This document shows positions 10,587-20,335 of a DNA stretch of 64,000 nucleotides, in pieces. This DNA is from Rhizobiaceae bacterium. Lineage in GTDB: Bacteria > Pseudomonadota > Alphaproteobacteria > Rhizobiales > Rhizobiaceae. Every line of letters begins with the position of its first letter. Position 1 is the stretch's first letter. Under the pieces are notes generated by a model. The model was not told where the DNA came from and searched no databases. It saw only the letters and a program-made list of their open reading frames with translations. The stretch is from positions 1 through 64,000 of the forward strand of contig JAESUH010000217.1 of the NCBI GenBank assembly GCA_016763155.1, given 5' to 3'. Made by a program: the position numbers and the translations under genes.

Positions 10587-11363
10587 ATGTTCTGGCGCGC
10601 CAAACCGACTATCGACAAGGATGACGAGGGTTGGCAGCTTGAGGCATGGGGTTGGCTATTGGAAAATCTGGGAGGTGTTGAGGGGCTAAAAAGTTACCCG
10701 GCCTTAAAGCCTTCGCAAGCCGATTTCCCGCCTTCTGGAAAAAAACAAATTGCACATGCCGAATTTGTGTTTGAGCAAGTTGCCTCTCGGCTTAATGTTG
10801 ACCCTGGCGATTTTGAACTGGCGCTTCAAGACGAGGATGTTGATCCGATAGTTGGTCCGCTGGCTATTGTCGCAAACGTGCCAAATACTCCTCTTGGCAC
10901 ATATCAACTTGATGGCAATCACAAACACATAATTACCGTCAATCCCAGCAGCCTTAAAGATTTAGAACAATTAATTGCCACCATTGCTCATGAGATTTGT
11001 CACCCAATTCTTCTCACCTTTCCTGAAGCCCCTCCGGGAGGAGCGGAGGCCGAGGAATATGCAACTGACCTTGCGATGGCATTTTTCGGGTTTGGTGTAT
11101 TTGGCGGCAATTCTGCTTTTGTTCATAATCAATTCAATGATAACGCGACCGGGACGCAGGGATGGTCAATCAGCCGCTCGGGATATCTCACGCAGAATGA
11201 ATGGGGCTATGCATTAGCCCTCCGGCATTTGCTAACGCAAGCACCGGAAGAAAGCTGGTTAGAATATCTGGTCGAAGGTCCAATGATTAATTTTCAAAAG
11301 AACCTCAAATATCTCAGGAAGAATATGGATATTGTTGAAGATCTACGTCAACGATTTTCTTGA
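10587..11363 (+). CDS. Uncharacterised protein with HExxH zincin-like motif
   Basis: IATIAHEICHPILL followed by EAEEYATDLAMAFFGFGVF. Begins 10 nt after the ppdK stop. Confidence 0.7.
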   Translation: MFWRAKPTIDKDDEGWQLEAWGWLLENLGGVEGLKSYPALKPSQADFPPSGKKQIAHAEFVFEQVASRLNVDPGDFELALQDEDVDPIVGPLAIVANVPNTPLGTYQLDGNHKHIITVNPSSLKDLEQLIATIAHEICHPILLTFPEAPPGGAEAEEYATDLAMAFFGFGVFGGNSAFVHNQFNDNATGTQGWSISRSGYLTQNEWGYALALRHLLTQAPEESWLEYLVEGPMINFQKNLKYLRKNMDIVEDLRQRFS

Positions 11364-11399
11364 TTGTAACATTCCTCCCTTTGCGTATAGATTACGCTA

Positions 11400-12131
11400 A
11401 TGAAAACAACGTCCAATTCCCAAATGGAAGTTCGCATCTGGCGCGGTAAGGCTGAGGGGGCGTTTTCCTCTTATCATGTGCCGGTGCGCGACAATCAAAC
11501 CATATTGGATGTGGTGACTGAAATTCAACGGGAGCAGGAACCTGCTCTGGCTTATCGTTTTGCCTGTCGGGTCGGGGTTTGTGGCTCCTGTGCCATGACC
11601 GTGAATGGCAAGCCGCGCTGGACTTGTCGTACCCATGTTACCCGCGTTGCCCATGAGGGCGTGCTGACGATTGAACCTTTGCGCAATCTGCCTCGTATCA
11701 AAGATCTTGTTTGCGATATGGGCGATTTTTTTCAAAAATGGCAAAAGGCTGGCGGCAAGCATTCGGGTTCGCTCACGCGGGCGGATAAGCCTGCGCTGGT
11801 TGATATAACCAACCCCGCGCGTGTTACTGCCAATGCAGCGATTGAATGTATCAACTGCGCGATCTGTTATAGCGCTTGCGATGTGGTGGCGTGGGATAAG
11901 GATTATCTTGGGCCTGCTGCGCTTAACCGCGCTTGGACGCTGGTCAATGACGAGCGTCATAGCGAGCGCGAAGAAACCTTTGATAAATCCTTTGGCGAAG
12001 GGGGCTGCGGTTCTTGTCATTCTCAGGGGAACTGTACGCGCCACTGTCCCGTGGAAATTAGTCCGTCTGAAAGCATTGCCGGGTTGAAACGGGCTGCGTT
12101 TTCCGGCTTGCCGAAAATGGATGGCAATTGA
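11400..12131 (+). CDS. Succinate dehydrogenase/fumarate reductase iron-sulfur subunit
   Basis: Ferredoxin-like CRVGVCGSCAM motif plus C-terminal Cys clusters (CINCAICYSAC, CGSCHSQGNCTRHCP). Confidence 0.9.
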   Translation: MKTTSNSQMEVRIWRGKAEGAFSSYHVPVRDNQTILDVVTEIQREQEPALAYRFACRVGVCGSCAMTVNGKPRWTCRTHVTRVAHEGVLTIEPLRNLPRIKDLVCDMGDFFQKWQKAGGKHSGSLTRADKPALVDITNPARVTANAAIECINCAICYSACDVVAWDKDYLGPAALNRAWTLVNDERHSEREETFDKSFGEGGCGSCHSQGNCTRHCPVEISPSESIAGLKRAAFSGLPKMDGN

Positions 12132-12457
12132 TGGAGCGTACTCTTTTCAAAGCCCAGCGTATCAGCGCGATATTATTGGCGCCGTGGGTGCTAATCCATC
12201 TGGGGCTAATTCTTTATGCGGTACGTGGCGGATTGACCGCTGCTGAAATTCTCGATCGGACGCAGGGCAGTCTCTTTTGGGGATTGTTTTACGGCAGCTT
12301 CGTGCTGCTGGTGACCGTTCATGCGCCGATTGGCCTGCGCAATATTTTGCGCGAATGGACACCGCTGAAAAGCGATAACATTAACCCGATGTGCTTCATG
12401 TTCGGGCTGTTTATTTTGGTGATGGGCATTCGCGCTGTCGCGGCGGTGGTAGGATGA
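12131..12457 (+). CDS. Succinate dehydrogenase/fumarate reductase membrane anchor subunit
   Basis: About 108 aa, three TM segments, overlaps the stop of the Fe-S subunit gene. Confidence 0.75.
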   Translation: MERTLFKAQRISAILLAPWVLIHLGLILYAVRGGLTAAEILDRTQGSLFWGLFYGSFVLLVTVHAPIGLRNILREWTPLKSDNINPMCFMFGLFILVMGIRAVAAVVG

Positions 12458-12816
12458 ACAAACTTGGTTTGGGCAAACACCGCCTTCACAAATCTTACTT
12501 CGCATTTCTTGGCCACAGGCTTTCGGGACTGGCGCTGGCGATCTTTTTGCCGTTTCATTTTCTGGCCCTTGGGCTGGCGATGGAGGGGGATAATGCCCTC
12601 GACCAAATGCTTGCGTTTACCGATAACCCAATCGTGAAATTTGCCGAATGGGGGCTGGTGATTTTGCTGGCACTGCATTTCTCTTTCGGGCTGCGTGTGC
12701 TGCTGCTTGAATTCACACCTTGGCCGAGCCGCACTGACCCGAGGCTCGGCTGGATACTCCCCGGCCTGTTTGCTGCGGCTTTCATTGGGTTAATATTTAT
12801 TGTGCAGGTGATGTGA
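12454..12816 (+). CDS. Succinate dehydrogenase cytochrome b556-like subunit
   Basis: MNKLGLGKHRLHKSYFAFLGHRLSGLALAIFLPFHF resembles SdhC. ATG at 12454 overlaps the previous stop. Confidence 0.75.
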   Translation: MNKLGLGKHRLHKSYFAFLGHRLSGLALAIFLPFHFLALGLAMEGDNALDQMLAFTDNPIVKFAEWGLVILLALHFSFGLRVLLLEFTPWPSRTDPRLGWILPGLFAAAFIGLIFIVQVM

Positions 12817-14555
12817 TGCAGATTGAACGTCATGAGACGGATATTCTGGTGCTTGGCACGGGCGGCGCGGGGTTGTTTGCAGCGCTCCATGCCAAGCAAA
12901 CTAACCCTGATGTGAAAATCACCATCGCTGCCAAAGGCTTGCTTGGCAAAAGTGGCTGCACCCGCATGGTTCAGGGCGGCTACAATGTGGCGCTGGCTGA
13001 TGGGGATTCCGTCGAGCGCCATTTCATGGATACGATTGTCGGTGGCAAATGGTTGCCACGGCAAGATTTGGCATGGAATTTATGTGTCAAAGCGGTAGAG
13101 CGCGTTCAGGAACTTGAAAATGAGCTTGGCTGTTTTTTTGATCGCAATACCGATGGCAGCCTGCACCAAAAAGCCTTTGCCGGACAAAGCTTTGACCGCA
13201 CGGTACACAAGGGTGATCTCACCGGCATTGAAATCATTAACCGGCTAATGGAACAGGTCTGGGCTCTGGAATTTGATGCGCTGGAGGAACACCGCGCTAT
13301 TGAACTGATCCCGGCGAAGGATGGTTCAGGTATTTCCGGTGTGCTGCTGGTTGATGTCCGTACGGGTGGCTATCGTTTTGTGAAAGCAAAAGCGGTGTTG
13401 CTTGGCACCGGGGCCGGGCCGACCATGTATCTCTATCACACACCATCGGGGGATAAATCCTGCGATGGGTTGGCGATGGCGCTGCGTTATGGCCTTAAAT
13501 TGCGAGATATGGAGATGGTGCAATTCCATCCGACCGGACTGCTTGGCGGGCCAAATACGCGCATGACCGGCACGGTTCTCGAAGAAGGCCTGCGCGGAGC
13601 CGGAGGGCATTTGCTCAATGGGGACGGTGAGCGTTTCATGCAGAATTATCACCCCAATGGCGAACGGGCGACACGCGATATTGTTTCGCGCGCGATCTAT
13701 TCCGAAATGCGCGATGGGCGCACCACTTCCATGGGCGGTGTCTATATCAAGATGGGTCACCTTGGACCGGAAATGGTGGCGAAGAAATTCCCCGGCATGG
13801 TCAAGCGTTGTGCCGATTGCGGATTCGATCTGGCGGGAGGCCTAGTGGAGGTGGTTCCGACCGCGCATTATATGATGGGCGGCGTCGAATTCGAGATGGA
13901 TTGCTCCACCGCCTCGCCGGGGCTTTATGCGGCCGGTGAGGATTGTGGCGGTGTGCATGGGGCCAACCGGCTCGGCGGCAACGGGGTTGCTAACTCCACT
14001 GTCTATGGCGGCATTGCTGGTGAAACCATGGCTCGGTTTGTTGCCAAAGAGGGTGTTTTGCGCGATCCGGATGAGAGCATTATCGATCAAGGCATTGCAC
14101 GAGCCGAACGGCCCTTCGGGCAAAAATCCGGCAATCTGAATGCTTTACGCGAAAACCTTTGGCAGGATATGTGGAATGAGGTGGGCATTATGCGCACCGC
14201 CGATAGTCTTGCCAAAGGCCAACAGGCGCTCTCGCAGCACCGGCAAGAACTTGTAAAAACCGGACTTGCCGATGGCGACCGTGCTTTTAATCTCACATGG
14301 CATGACTGGTTGAATATGGACAGCCTACTCGAAATTTCTTCGGTGATTACCACCGCTTCGCAATTGCGCGAAGATAGCCGTGGCGCGCATTTCAGGGAAG
14401 ATTTTCCTGATACGGGCGATCTCGATACGACCAAATATACGCAAATCCATCTAAAAGGTGATACGCTCGAAACGGATATGGTTCCGGTGGAATTTACAAT
14501 CGTGAAACCGGGCGAATCCCTGATTGATGATGAGGCAGGAGCACCTCCCAAATGA
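12816..14555 (+). CDS. FAD-binding succinate dehydrogenase/fumarate reductase flavoprotein subunit
   Basis: Dinucleotide-binding VLGTGGAGLFAAL, active-site region HPTG, GANRLGGNGVANSTVYGG. Confidence 0.88.
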   Translation: MQIERHETDILVLGTGGAGLFAALHAKQTNPDVKITIAAKGLLGKSGCTRMVQGGYNVALADGDSVERHFMDTIVGGKWLPRQDLAWNLCVKAVERVQELENELGCFFDRNTDGSLHQKAFAGQSFDRTVHKGDLTGIEIINRLMEQVWALEFDALEEHRAIELIPAKDGSGISGVLLVDVRTGGYRFVKAKAVLLGTGAGPTMYLYHTPSGDKSCDGLAMALRYGLKLRDMEMVQFHPTGLLGGPNTRMTGTVLEEGLRGAGGHLLNGDGERFMQNYHPNGERATRDIVSRAIYSEMRDGRTTSMGGVYIKMGHLGPEMVAKKFPGMVKRCADCGFDLAGGLVEVVPTAHYMMGGVEFEMDCSTASPGLYAAGEDCGGVHGANRLGGNGVANSTVYGGIAGETMARFVAKEGVLRDPDESIIDQGIARAERPFGQKSGNLNALRENLWQDMWNEVGIMRTADSLAKGQQALSQHRQELVKTGLADGDRAFNLTWHDWLNMDSLLEISSVITTASQLREDSRGAHFREDFPDTGDLDTTKYTQIHLKGDTLETDMVPVEFTIVKPGESLIDDEAGAPPK

Positions 14556-15508
14556 TACTGATAGAAACCCTCGAAGAGGCCGCATACGAAATCACAAAGA
14601 AGGCGGCCATTGATATTCCCGAGGACTATTATACCGGCATTCGCGGTATGATTGATCTGGAAAAGGGCGACCTATCCTCCTTCGTATTGGAGGCCATGTG
14701 CGACAATTGGGAGGCAGCTACCGCTGATCGGCGGCCCATGTGTGCTGATACCGGTCTGCCGCGTTACTATGTAAAAATGGGCGATGATGCGTCTTTCAGT
14801 GGTGGCTTCACCGGACTGGAACGCGCGCTTCGTAGCGCCACGGCTCGCGCCACCCATGATGTTCCCCTGCGGCCAAACCGGGTGCATCCGCTTTGGCGCA
14901 CGGAGCATAATAATAATGTAGGGCTGAACGCACCGGAGATTGACTGGTCGTTTGAGCCTGGTGTGGACTGGATTGATATTACCACCGTGCAAAAAGGTGG
15001 TCTGTTTGGCACCGATTACCGGATGCTTTTCCCCGGTGATGGCATTGATGGCATCAAACGGTTTTTCCTTGATACGTTGATTGCCTTCGGCAAGCGCGGT
15101 CTCGCCTGTCAGCCAGCAATTGTTGGCGTGGGCGTTGGTGGTTCGAAAGATACCTGCATGCAATTGGGCAAGCAGGCGGCATGTCTGCGCACAGTTGGCA
15201 ACCGCAATCCTGACCCGAAAATTGCCGAGCTTGAACTGGAACTCAAAGATCTTGGCAATTCTATCGGCATGGGGCCGATGGGTTTTGTTGGTTCTTCGAT
15301 GGTTGTTGATTGTCATATCGAAGCGGGTTTTACCCATACGGGCGGGATGCCTGTGAGCATTCACACATTTTGCTTATCATCGCGCCGCGCCACGGCTCGT
15401 ATTCATAAAGACGGCAGCATTGAATACAGAACGAACCCGGAATGGTTCACCCCTTATATGAGACGGGAGACGATAGATTGGCCCACACCCTTAAGCAAGT
15501 CAGCCTGA
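14552..15508 (+). CDS. Class I fumarate hydratase (or tartrate dehydratase-like) alpha subunit
   Basis: Class I fumarase N-terminal domain motifs (CADTGLPRYYVK, GVGVGGSKDTC). Confidence 0.85.
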   Translation: MILIETLEEAAYEITKKAAIDIPEDYYTGIRGMIDLEKGDLSSFVLEAMCDNWEAATADRRPMCADTGLPRYYVKMGDDASFSGGFTGLERALRSATARATHDVPLRPNRVHPLWRTEHNNNVGLNAPEIDWSFEPGVDWIDITTVQKGGLFGTDYRMLFPGDGIDGIKRFFLDTLIAFGKRGLACQPAIVGVGVGGSKDTCMQLGKQAACLRTVGNRNPDPKIAELELELKDLGNSIGMGPMGFVGSSMVVDCHIEAGFTHTGGMPVSIHTFCLSSRRATARIHKDGSIEYRTNPEWFTPYMRRETIDWPTPLSKSA

Positions 15509-16149
15509 ATATTCCAGCAAGCCCGGAAGATATTGCAGCGCTGGAAATCGGTTCCATCGTATTCCTCAACGGCGTGGTCTATACCGCCCGCGAGGGGGTT
15601 TACGACATGGTGATGAATAAGGGCCGTGTGCTTCCCAATGACCTTAAAGAACTGACCAATGTCAATTTTCATTGTTCGCCAGCTGCTGCATCCAATGAGG
15701 ATGGCAGCTATAGGATTGGCGGCGTTACGGCCACGGCCAGCTTCCGGTTTTCAAAGCAAATGCCAGATTGGCTTGATCTTACCGAAACCAAAATCATCAT
15801 CGGCAAAGGCGGCATGCGCAAGGAAGATTACAAGAACGTGCTTGCTCCGCGCAAAGTGGTTTATCTTTCTACGGTTGGTTACGGCACCGGTGCCTTGCTC
15901 GGGCGCGGGGTGAAAAATGTGCATGCGGTGCATTGGCTCGATGAACTAGGAATTGCTCAGGCACTGTGGATGTTTCAGGTGGAAAATTTCGGTCCGTTCA
16001 TTGTCGATAGCGATATCGAAGGCAATTCCTTGTTTGTTAATCAGGGTGAGCTTGTAAACAAGAATATAGACAAGCTTTATGAAGATCTCAAAAAACCAGC
16101 GCTGCATCGCTATGGCGAGACAGATGATCGCAAAGACGAATTGATGTAA
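15478..16149 (+). CDS. Class I fumarate hydratase beta subunit
   Basis: C-terminal fumarase fold (GKGGM, PRKVVYLSTVGYGTGAL). Likely TTG start at 15478 after a GGGAG-type RBS; ORF track start is 15442. Confidence 0.83.
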   Translation: MAHTLKQVSLNIPASPEDIAALEIGSIVFLNGVVYTAREGVYDMVMNKGRVLPNDLKELTNVNFHCSPAAASNEDGSYRIGGVTATASFRFSKQMPDWLDLTETKIIIGKGGMRKEDYKNVLAPRKVVYLSTVGYGTGALLGRGVKNVHAVHWLDELGIAQALWMFQVENFGPFIVDSDIEGNSLFVNQGELVNKNIDKLYEDLKKPALHRYGETDDRKDELM

Positions 16150-16269
16150 GATGATGAGATAACTCGGCATCTTAACCCTATTGTTCTGAATCTGTATCTC
16201 CACCTGAATCCGCTTGACTGACCGTCATTTCGCAATAGTATCTTCATTATTCTAAATGGGAGGAATAAA

Positions 16270-17493
16270 ATGAAGAAGACTCTTTCTTTCGCAGGGGCGC
16301 TCACCGCAGCTCTTCTTGCGACGACAGGCATTGCAGCTGCAATGGATTGTGGAGAGATCAAGCTGGGTTCAGCAATCTCGCTCACAGGCAAATATTCATC
16401 GGCGGGCATTCATGCTCAGCATGGTTATGAATTTGCCATTAAAAAAATCAAAGACGCCGGTGGCATTAAATTTGGCGGTAAATGCTATAATTTCAACGTC
16501 ATCTACTATGATGATGAGTCCAAAGGCGATCGTGGTGCAACCCTTGCCGAGCGTTTGATCAATCAGGATAAAGTTCAATATATGCTTGGGCCTTATTCAT
16601 CAGGTCTCACCAAGGCGATTGCGCCAATTACTGAGAAATACAAAATTCCGATGGTTGAAGCAGAAGGCGCGTCGCGCTCACTGTTTAACAAAGGCCGCAA
16701 ATATCTGTTTGCTGTGCTTTCAACCTCAGAACAGTACCTAGCCTCTGCGATTACTCTTGCAGGCGAGCAGGCTGTGGCCAACGGTGGAAAAGCAAGCGAC
16801 GTTAAAGTCGCGATTGCCGTTGAAAACGACCCGTTCTCACTGGATATTCGTGCCGGTGTTCTTGCTGACGCTAAAAAAGCGGGCATGACGGTTGTGATCG
16901 ATGAAAAATTGCCTCGTGATCTTTCCGACATGGGCGCGATCCTGACCAAAGTAAAATTGCTTAAGCCAGACGTGCTGATCGTTTCCGGTCACACAAAAGG
17001 TGCTGCAACTGCAGTTCGTCAAGTTGGCGAAATGAAGATCAAGGTGCCAATGTTTGCAATCACTCATTGTGAATCAGCAGACGTTGTTGGTAAATTTGGC
17101 GATTATGCCAATGATGTTTTATGTGCCACCCAGTGGGCTGAAACTTTGACCTATAAAGACGATATCTTTGGCTCAGCGGCTGAATATAACAGCGACATCA
17201 AAGCAAAAGTTGCACATTACTCTGACCGTTCGGTTCCTTACCAAACTGCTCAGGCTTCTGCTGCGGTTTTGGTTTTCAAAGATGCATTTGAGCGCGCTGG
17301 TTCCCTTGATAAGGAAAAAGTGCGTGACGCGATTGCAGCGACTGATCTTGCTACTTTCTACGGCCATATCAAATTTGCCCCTGAAGGTAACAATATGGCG
17401 AAACCAATGGTTTTGCGTCAGATTCAGAACGGCGAATATAAAGTGGTTGCACCAACTGCTTTTGCTACCGACAAGCTGAATTGGCCTCGCTAA
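16270..17493 (+). CDS. Liv-type (HAAT) ABC transporter substrate-binding protein
   Basis: Signal peptide, periplasmic-binding type I features (IKLGSAISLTGKYSSAG), followed by LivHMGF-like genes. Confidence 0.87.
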   Translation: MKKTLSFAGALTAALLATTGIAAAMDCGEIKLGSAISLTGKYSSAGIHAQHGYEFAIKKIKDAGGIKFGGKCYNFNVIYYDDESKGDRGATLAERLINQDKVQYMLGPYSSGLTKAIAPITEKYKIPMVEAEGASRSLFNKGRKYLFAVLSTSEQYLASAITLAGEQAVANGGKASDVKVAIAVENDPFSLDIRAGVLADAKKAGMTVVIDEKLPRDLSDMGAILTKVKLLKPDVLIVSGHTKGAATAVRQVGEMKIKVPMFAITHCESADVVGKFGDYANDVLCATQWAETLTYKDDIFGSAAEYNSDIKAKVAHYSDRSVPYQTAQASAAVLVFKDAFERAGSLDKEKVRDAIAATDLATFYGHIKFAPEGNNMAKPMVLRQIQNGEYKVVAPTAFATDKLNWPR

Positions 17494-17523
17494 GCTAGAA
17501 AATCCCGGCAATAATCAGCCGGA

Positions 17524-17560
17524 ACATCGGGGGCCTTTGATGATCCCCGATGTCATTTTT
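17524..17560 (+). terminator. Hairpin ACATCGGGG..CCCCGATGT followed by T-run
   Basis: Perfect 9-bp stem 17524-17532/17545-17553 then CATTTTTT, between substrate-binding protein and LivH genes. Confidence 0.75.
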
Positions 17561-17627
17561 TAAGATGTATGTTGCTCAAAAAAAACAAGCTGGAATAACC
17601 GGCTGAGAGCGCATTCAGGGGAACATT

Positions 17628-18539
17628 ATGAATCAGATTTTCTCAAACATCTCTTTGTTGTTTGAATTTCCAGTCGTCAATATTTCAATTCTACTTGAAG
17701 GTTTGATGATCGGCTCACTATTCGCGCTATCTGCCTACGGTTTGGCATTAGTATGGGGCGTAATGAACGTCAAAAACCTTGCACAGGGCGACTTTGTGGT
17801 TGCTGGCGGTTACGTTTCCTGGTTTTTCTCCCAATATGGCATGCACCCGCTTTTCGGCGTCCCGCTGGCATTTGTAATAATGTGGGGCATTGGCTGGGTC
17901 ATTTACAAAACAGTTATTTCCCGCGTGATCGAACGCGATCTCTTCACCTCGCTTCTTGCCACATTTGGTCTGGCAATTATGATGGCGCAGTTGATGAATT
18001 TGATGTTTGGTTCCGATACGCAAAGTATCAAGCTGGAATTTGAAACCCTCTATTTCTTCGATGATTTTGTAAGCATACCCATCGCTAAACTCATCGGTGT
18101 CATCATGGCCCTGTCATTGGCAGCTGCCGTTATCACTTTCATGAAAACCAGCCGTATGGGCCAGGCGATCCGCGCTACAGCGCAGGATGCACGCGCTGCA
18201 CGGGTGATGGGAATTGATACGGAAAAAATTTACGCCTTCACATTCTCGCTCAACTCCGCAATTTGCGGTGCTGCAGGCGCGATCATCGTGATGGTCTGGC
18301 TGATCCAGCCATTCTACGGCATCACCTATTCCATTCGTGCCTTTGTGATTGTGACGGCAGCAGGCCTTGGCAATCTGCCGGGCGTGATTGCAGCAGGCCT
18401 CGGCATTGGCGCGCTGGAACAATATGGTTCGCACATTTTCGGCATTGGCTATCAGCAGGCAATTGCCGTGTTGCTGTTGCTCTTTGTTCTATTCATCCGA
18501 CTGTTGCAACAGCGCCGGTCCCGACAGGCATTGCGGTAG
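17628..18539 (+). CDS. Branched-chain amino acid-type ABC permease (LivH family)
   Basis: Hydrophobic LivH-type sequence (GLALVWGVMNVKNLAQGDFV). Confidence 0.88.
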   Translation: MNQIFSNISLLFEFPVVNISILLEGLMIGSLFALSAYGLALVWGVMNVKNLAQGDFVVAGGYVSWFFSQYGMHPLFGVPLAFVIMWGIGWVIYKTVISRVIERDLFTSLLATFGLAIMMAQLMNLMFGSDTQSIKLEFETLYFFDDFVSIPIAKLIGVIMALSLAAAVITFMKTSRMGQAIRATAQDARAARVMGIDTEKIYAFTFSLNSAICGAAGAIIVMVWLIQPFYGITYSIRAFVIVTAAGLGNLPGVIAAGLGIGALEQYGSHIFGIGYQQAIAVLLLLFVLFIRLLQQRRSRQALR

Positions 18540-18548
18540 GAGGCGATC

Positions 18549-19595
18549 ATGATTACTCAAAAACCAATATTTTACGCAGGCCTTCTTGCGCTTATCATTG
18601 TGTTGCCATTTCTGTTTCCAACATATGGCGTACAACTTGCGGCCATGTGGCTGATGATTATTGTCGCCATGACATGGGATATGACCGGCGGCCAAATGGG
18701 CTATAATTCCCTGGGCAATATCTTCTTTTATGGCACCGGCATGTATGTGGCGGCACTGGTGTTCATTGGCTTCTCCCATGATATCGGCCAGTATACCGAT
18801 GCATCTGGCGGCGGATCGTTCCAGTTTACCGATGCACAGTATTTCACCGGGCTTTTCCTCGGACTTATTGCGGCAGGATTCTTTTGTGCTGTAAGCGCTG
18901 TCGTCATTGGCATGCTGATCTTTGGATTGCGCGGGCCTTATTTTGCCATTGGAACGCTAGCCGTGGCGATTGCTGCAGGTGAACTGGTATCCAACTGGGA
19001 CTGGGTTGGTGGCGGTCAGGGCATCGCCCTACCAATTTATCCGGGTGACATCGATGTGGGTAAGAAGTTCTTCTACTTCATGTTTGCCGGGCTCGGGGTC
19101 AGTGTATTCATATTCTTAAAATGGCTCTACACCACGCGCTTTGGTGCTGCGATTAATGCCATTCGTGATGACGAAGAAAAAGCAGAAGCCATGGGCATTC
19201 ATACCATGTGGTACAAACTCACCACATGGGCGATTTCAGCATTCTTCGTGGGCATTGCAGGCGGGTTATCAGCCTTCCAGCTAATCCACTTCGAACCTCT
19301 TGAGTCGGCTTACCAAACCATCAACCTTGGAATTTTCATGGTGGTCTGCGTTTTATTAGGCGGCAAAGGAACCCTTTGGGGACCGGTTATTGGTGCGATT
19401 GTATTTCACCTTTTCAAGGAAATCACATGGGCTTATTTGCTCGGTTGGCAATGGGTGGCACTTGGCGGCCTGATCGTTGTTACCGTGGTTTATTTTCAAG
19501 ACGGCTTTATGGGCTGGCTTAAACATCAAAAACCGGAATGGTTTGGCATTCGTGTGGAAGATAGTTCCACAGGAAAAGCGGGGACAGCCGAATGA
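18549..19595 (+). CDS. Branched-chain amino acid-type ABC permease (LivM family)
   Basis: LivM-type TM protein with the INAIRDDEEKAEAMGI loop motif. Confidence 0.88.
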   Translation: MITQKPIFYAGLLALIIVLPFLFPTYGVQLAAMWLMIIVAMTWDMTGGQMGYNSLGNIFFYGTGMYVAALVFIGFSHDIGQYTDASGGGSFQFTDAQYFTGLFLGLIAAGFFCAVSAVVIGMLIFGLRGPYFAIGTLAVAIAAGELVSNWDWVGGGQGIALPIYPGDIDVGKKFFYFMFAGLGVSVFIFLKWLYTTRFGAAINAIRDDEEKAEAMGIHTMWYKLTTWAISAFFVGIAGGLSAFQLIHFEPLESAYQTINLGIFMVVCVLLGGKGTLWGPVIGAIVFHLFKEITWAYLLGWQWVALGGLIVVTVVYFQDGFMGWLKHQKPEWFGIRVEDSSTGKAGTAE

Positions 19596-20335
19596 CCAAA
19601 ATTATTGAAGTTAGCAATGTCTCCAAATCTTACGGCGGTGTGATCGCCAATAAGGATGTATCACTGAGCGTGAAAAAGGGCACCATTACCGGGCTGATTG
19701 GTCCCAATGGTTCCGGTAAAACCACCCTGTTTAATTCGATTGTCGGCTATCACCCGATTGATAGTGGTTCGATCAAATTTGAAAACAACGAAATTTCAAA
19801 TTTGCAGGTTCAGGAAATCGCCCGTTTAGGAATGCTGAGAACTTTCCAGCAAACCCGTATTTACGGCGAAATGAACTGCGTGGAAAATATGCTGATTTCA
19901 TTGCCGCACCGCAAGATGAGTTGGCGCGATCGCTTTGCCAGCAATACCAAAACTGATTATGAACGTGCCGATCATTTGCTGGAATTTGTCGGGCTTTATG
20001 AAAAGCGGTTTTTGCGCTCTGGATCACTTTCCTTTGGGCAGCAAAAATTGCTGGAATTTGCCATGGCACTGATGAATGAGCCAACGGTTCTGCTGCTTGA
20101 CGAACCAACGGCGGGCATTAACCCGACCTTGATTAATGGTCTGATTGATCGGCTGAAGCGGGCGAATACAGAGTTTGGCATTACGCTGTTTATCATCGAG
20201 CATAATATGCGGGTGATTATGAATATGGCTGACACCATTTATTGCTTGGCCCATGGGGAGATGCTGGCTTCCGGCACACCAGACGAAATTCAAAACAACC
20301 AAAATGTGGTTGATGCCTATCTTGGAGCACATTAA
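19592..20335 (+). CDS. ABC transporter ATP-binding protein (LivG family)
   Basis: Walker A GPNGSGKTT, LSFGQQKL signature, Walker B LLLDEPTAG. Confidence 0.9.
   Translation: MTKIIEVSNVSKSYGGVIANKDVSLSVKKGTITGLIGPNGSGKTTLFNSIVGYHPIDSGSIKFENNEISNLQVQEIARLGMLRTFQQTRIYGEMNCVENMLISLPHRKMSWRDRFASNTKTDYERADHLLEFVGLYEKRFLRSGSLSFGQQKLLEFAMALMNEPTVLLLDEPTAGINPTLINGLIDRLKRANTEFGITLFIIEHNMRVIMNMADTIYCLAHGEMLASGTPDEIQNNQNVVDAYLGAH

Noticed and set aside
14672-15364. 230-aa minus-strand ORF opposite the fumarase alpha gene
   Set aside because: Antisense to conserved CDS; no independent support.
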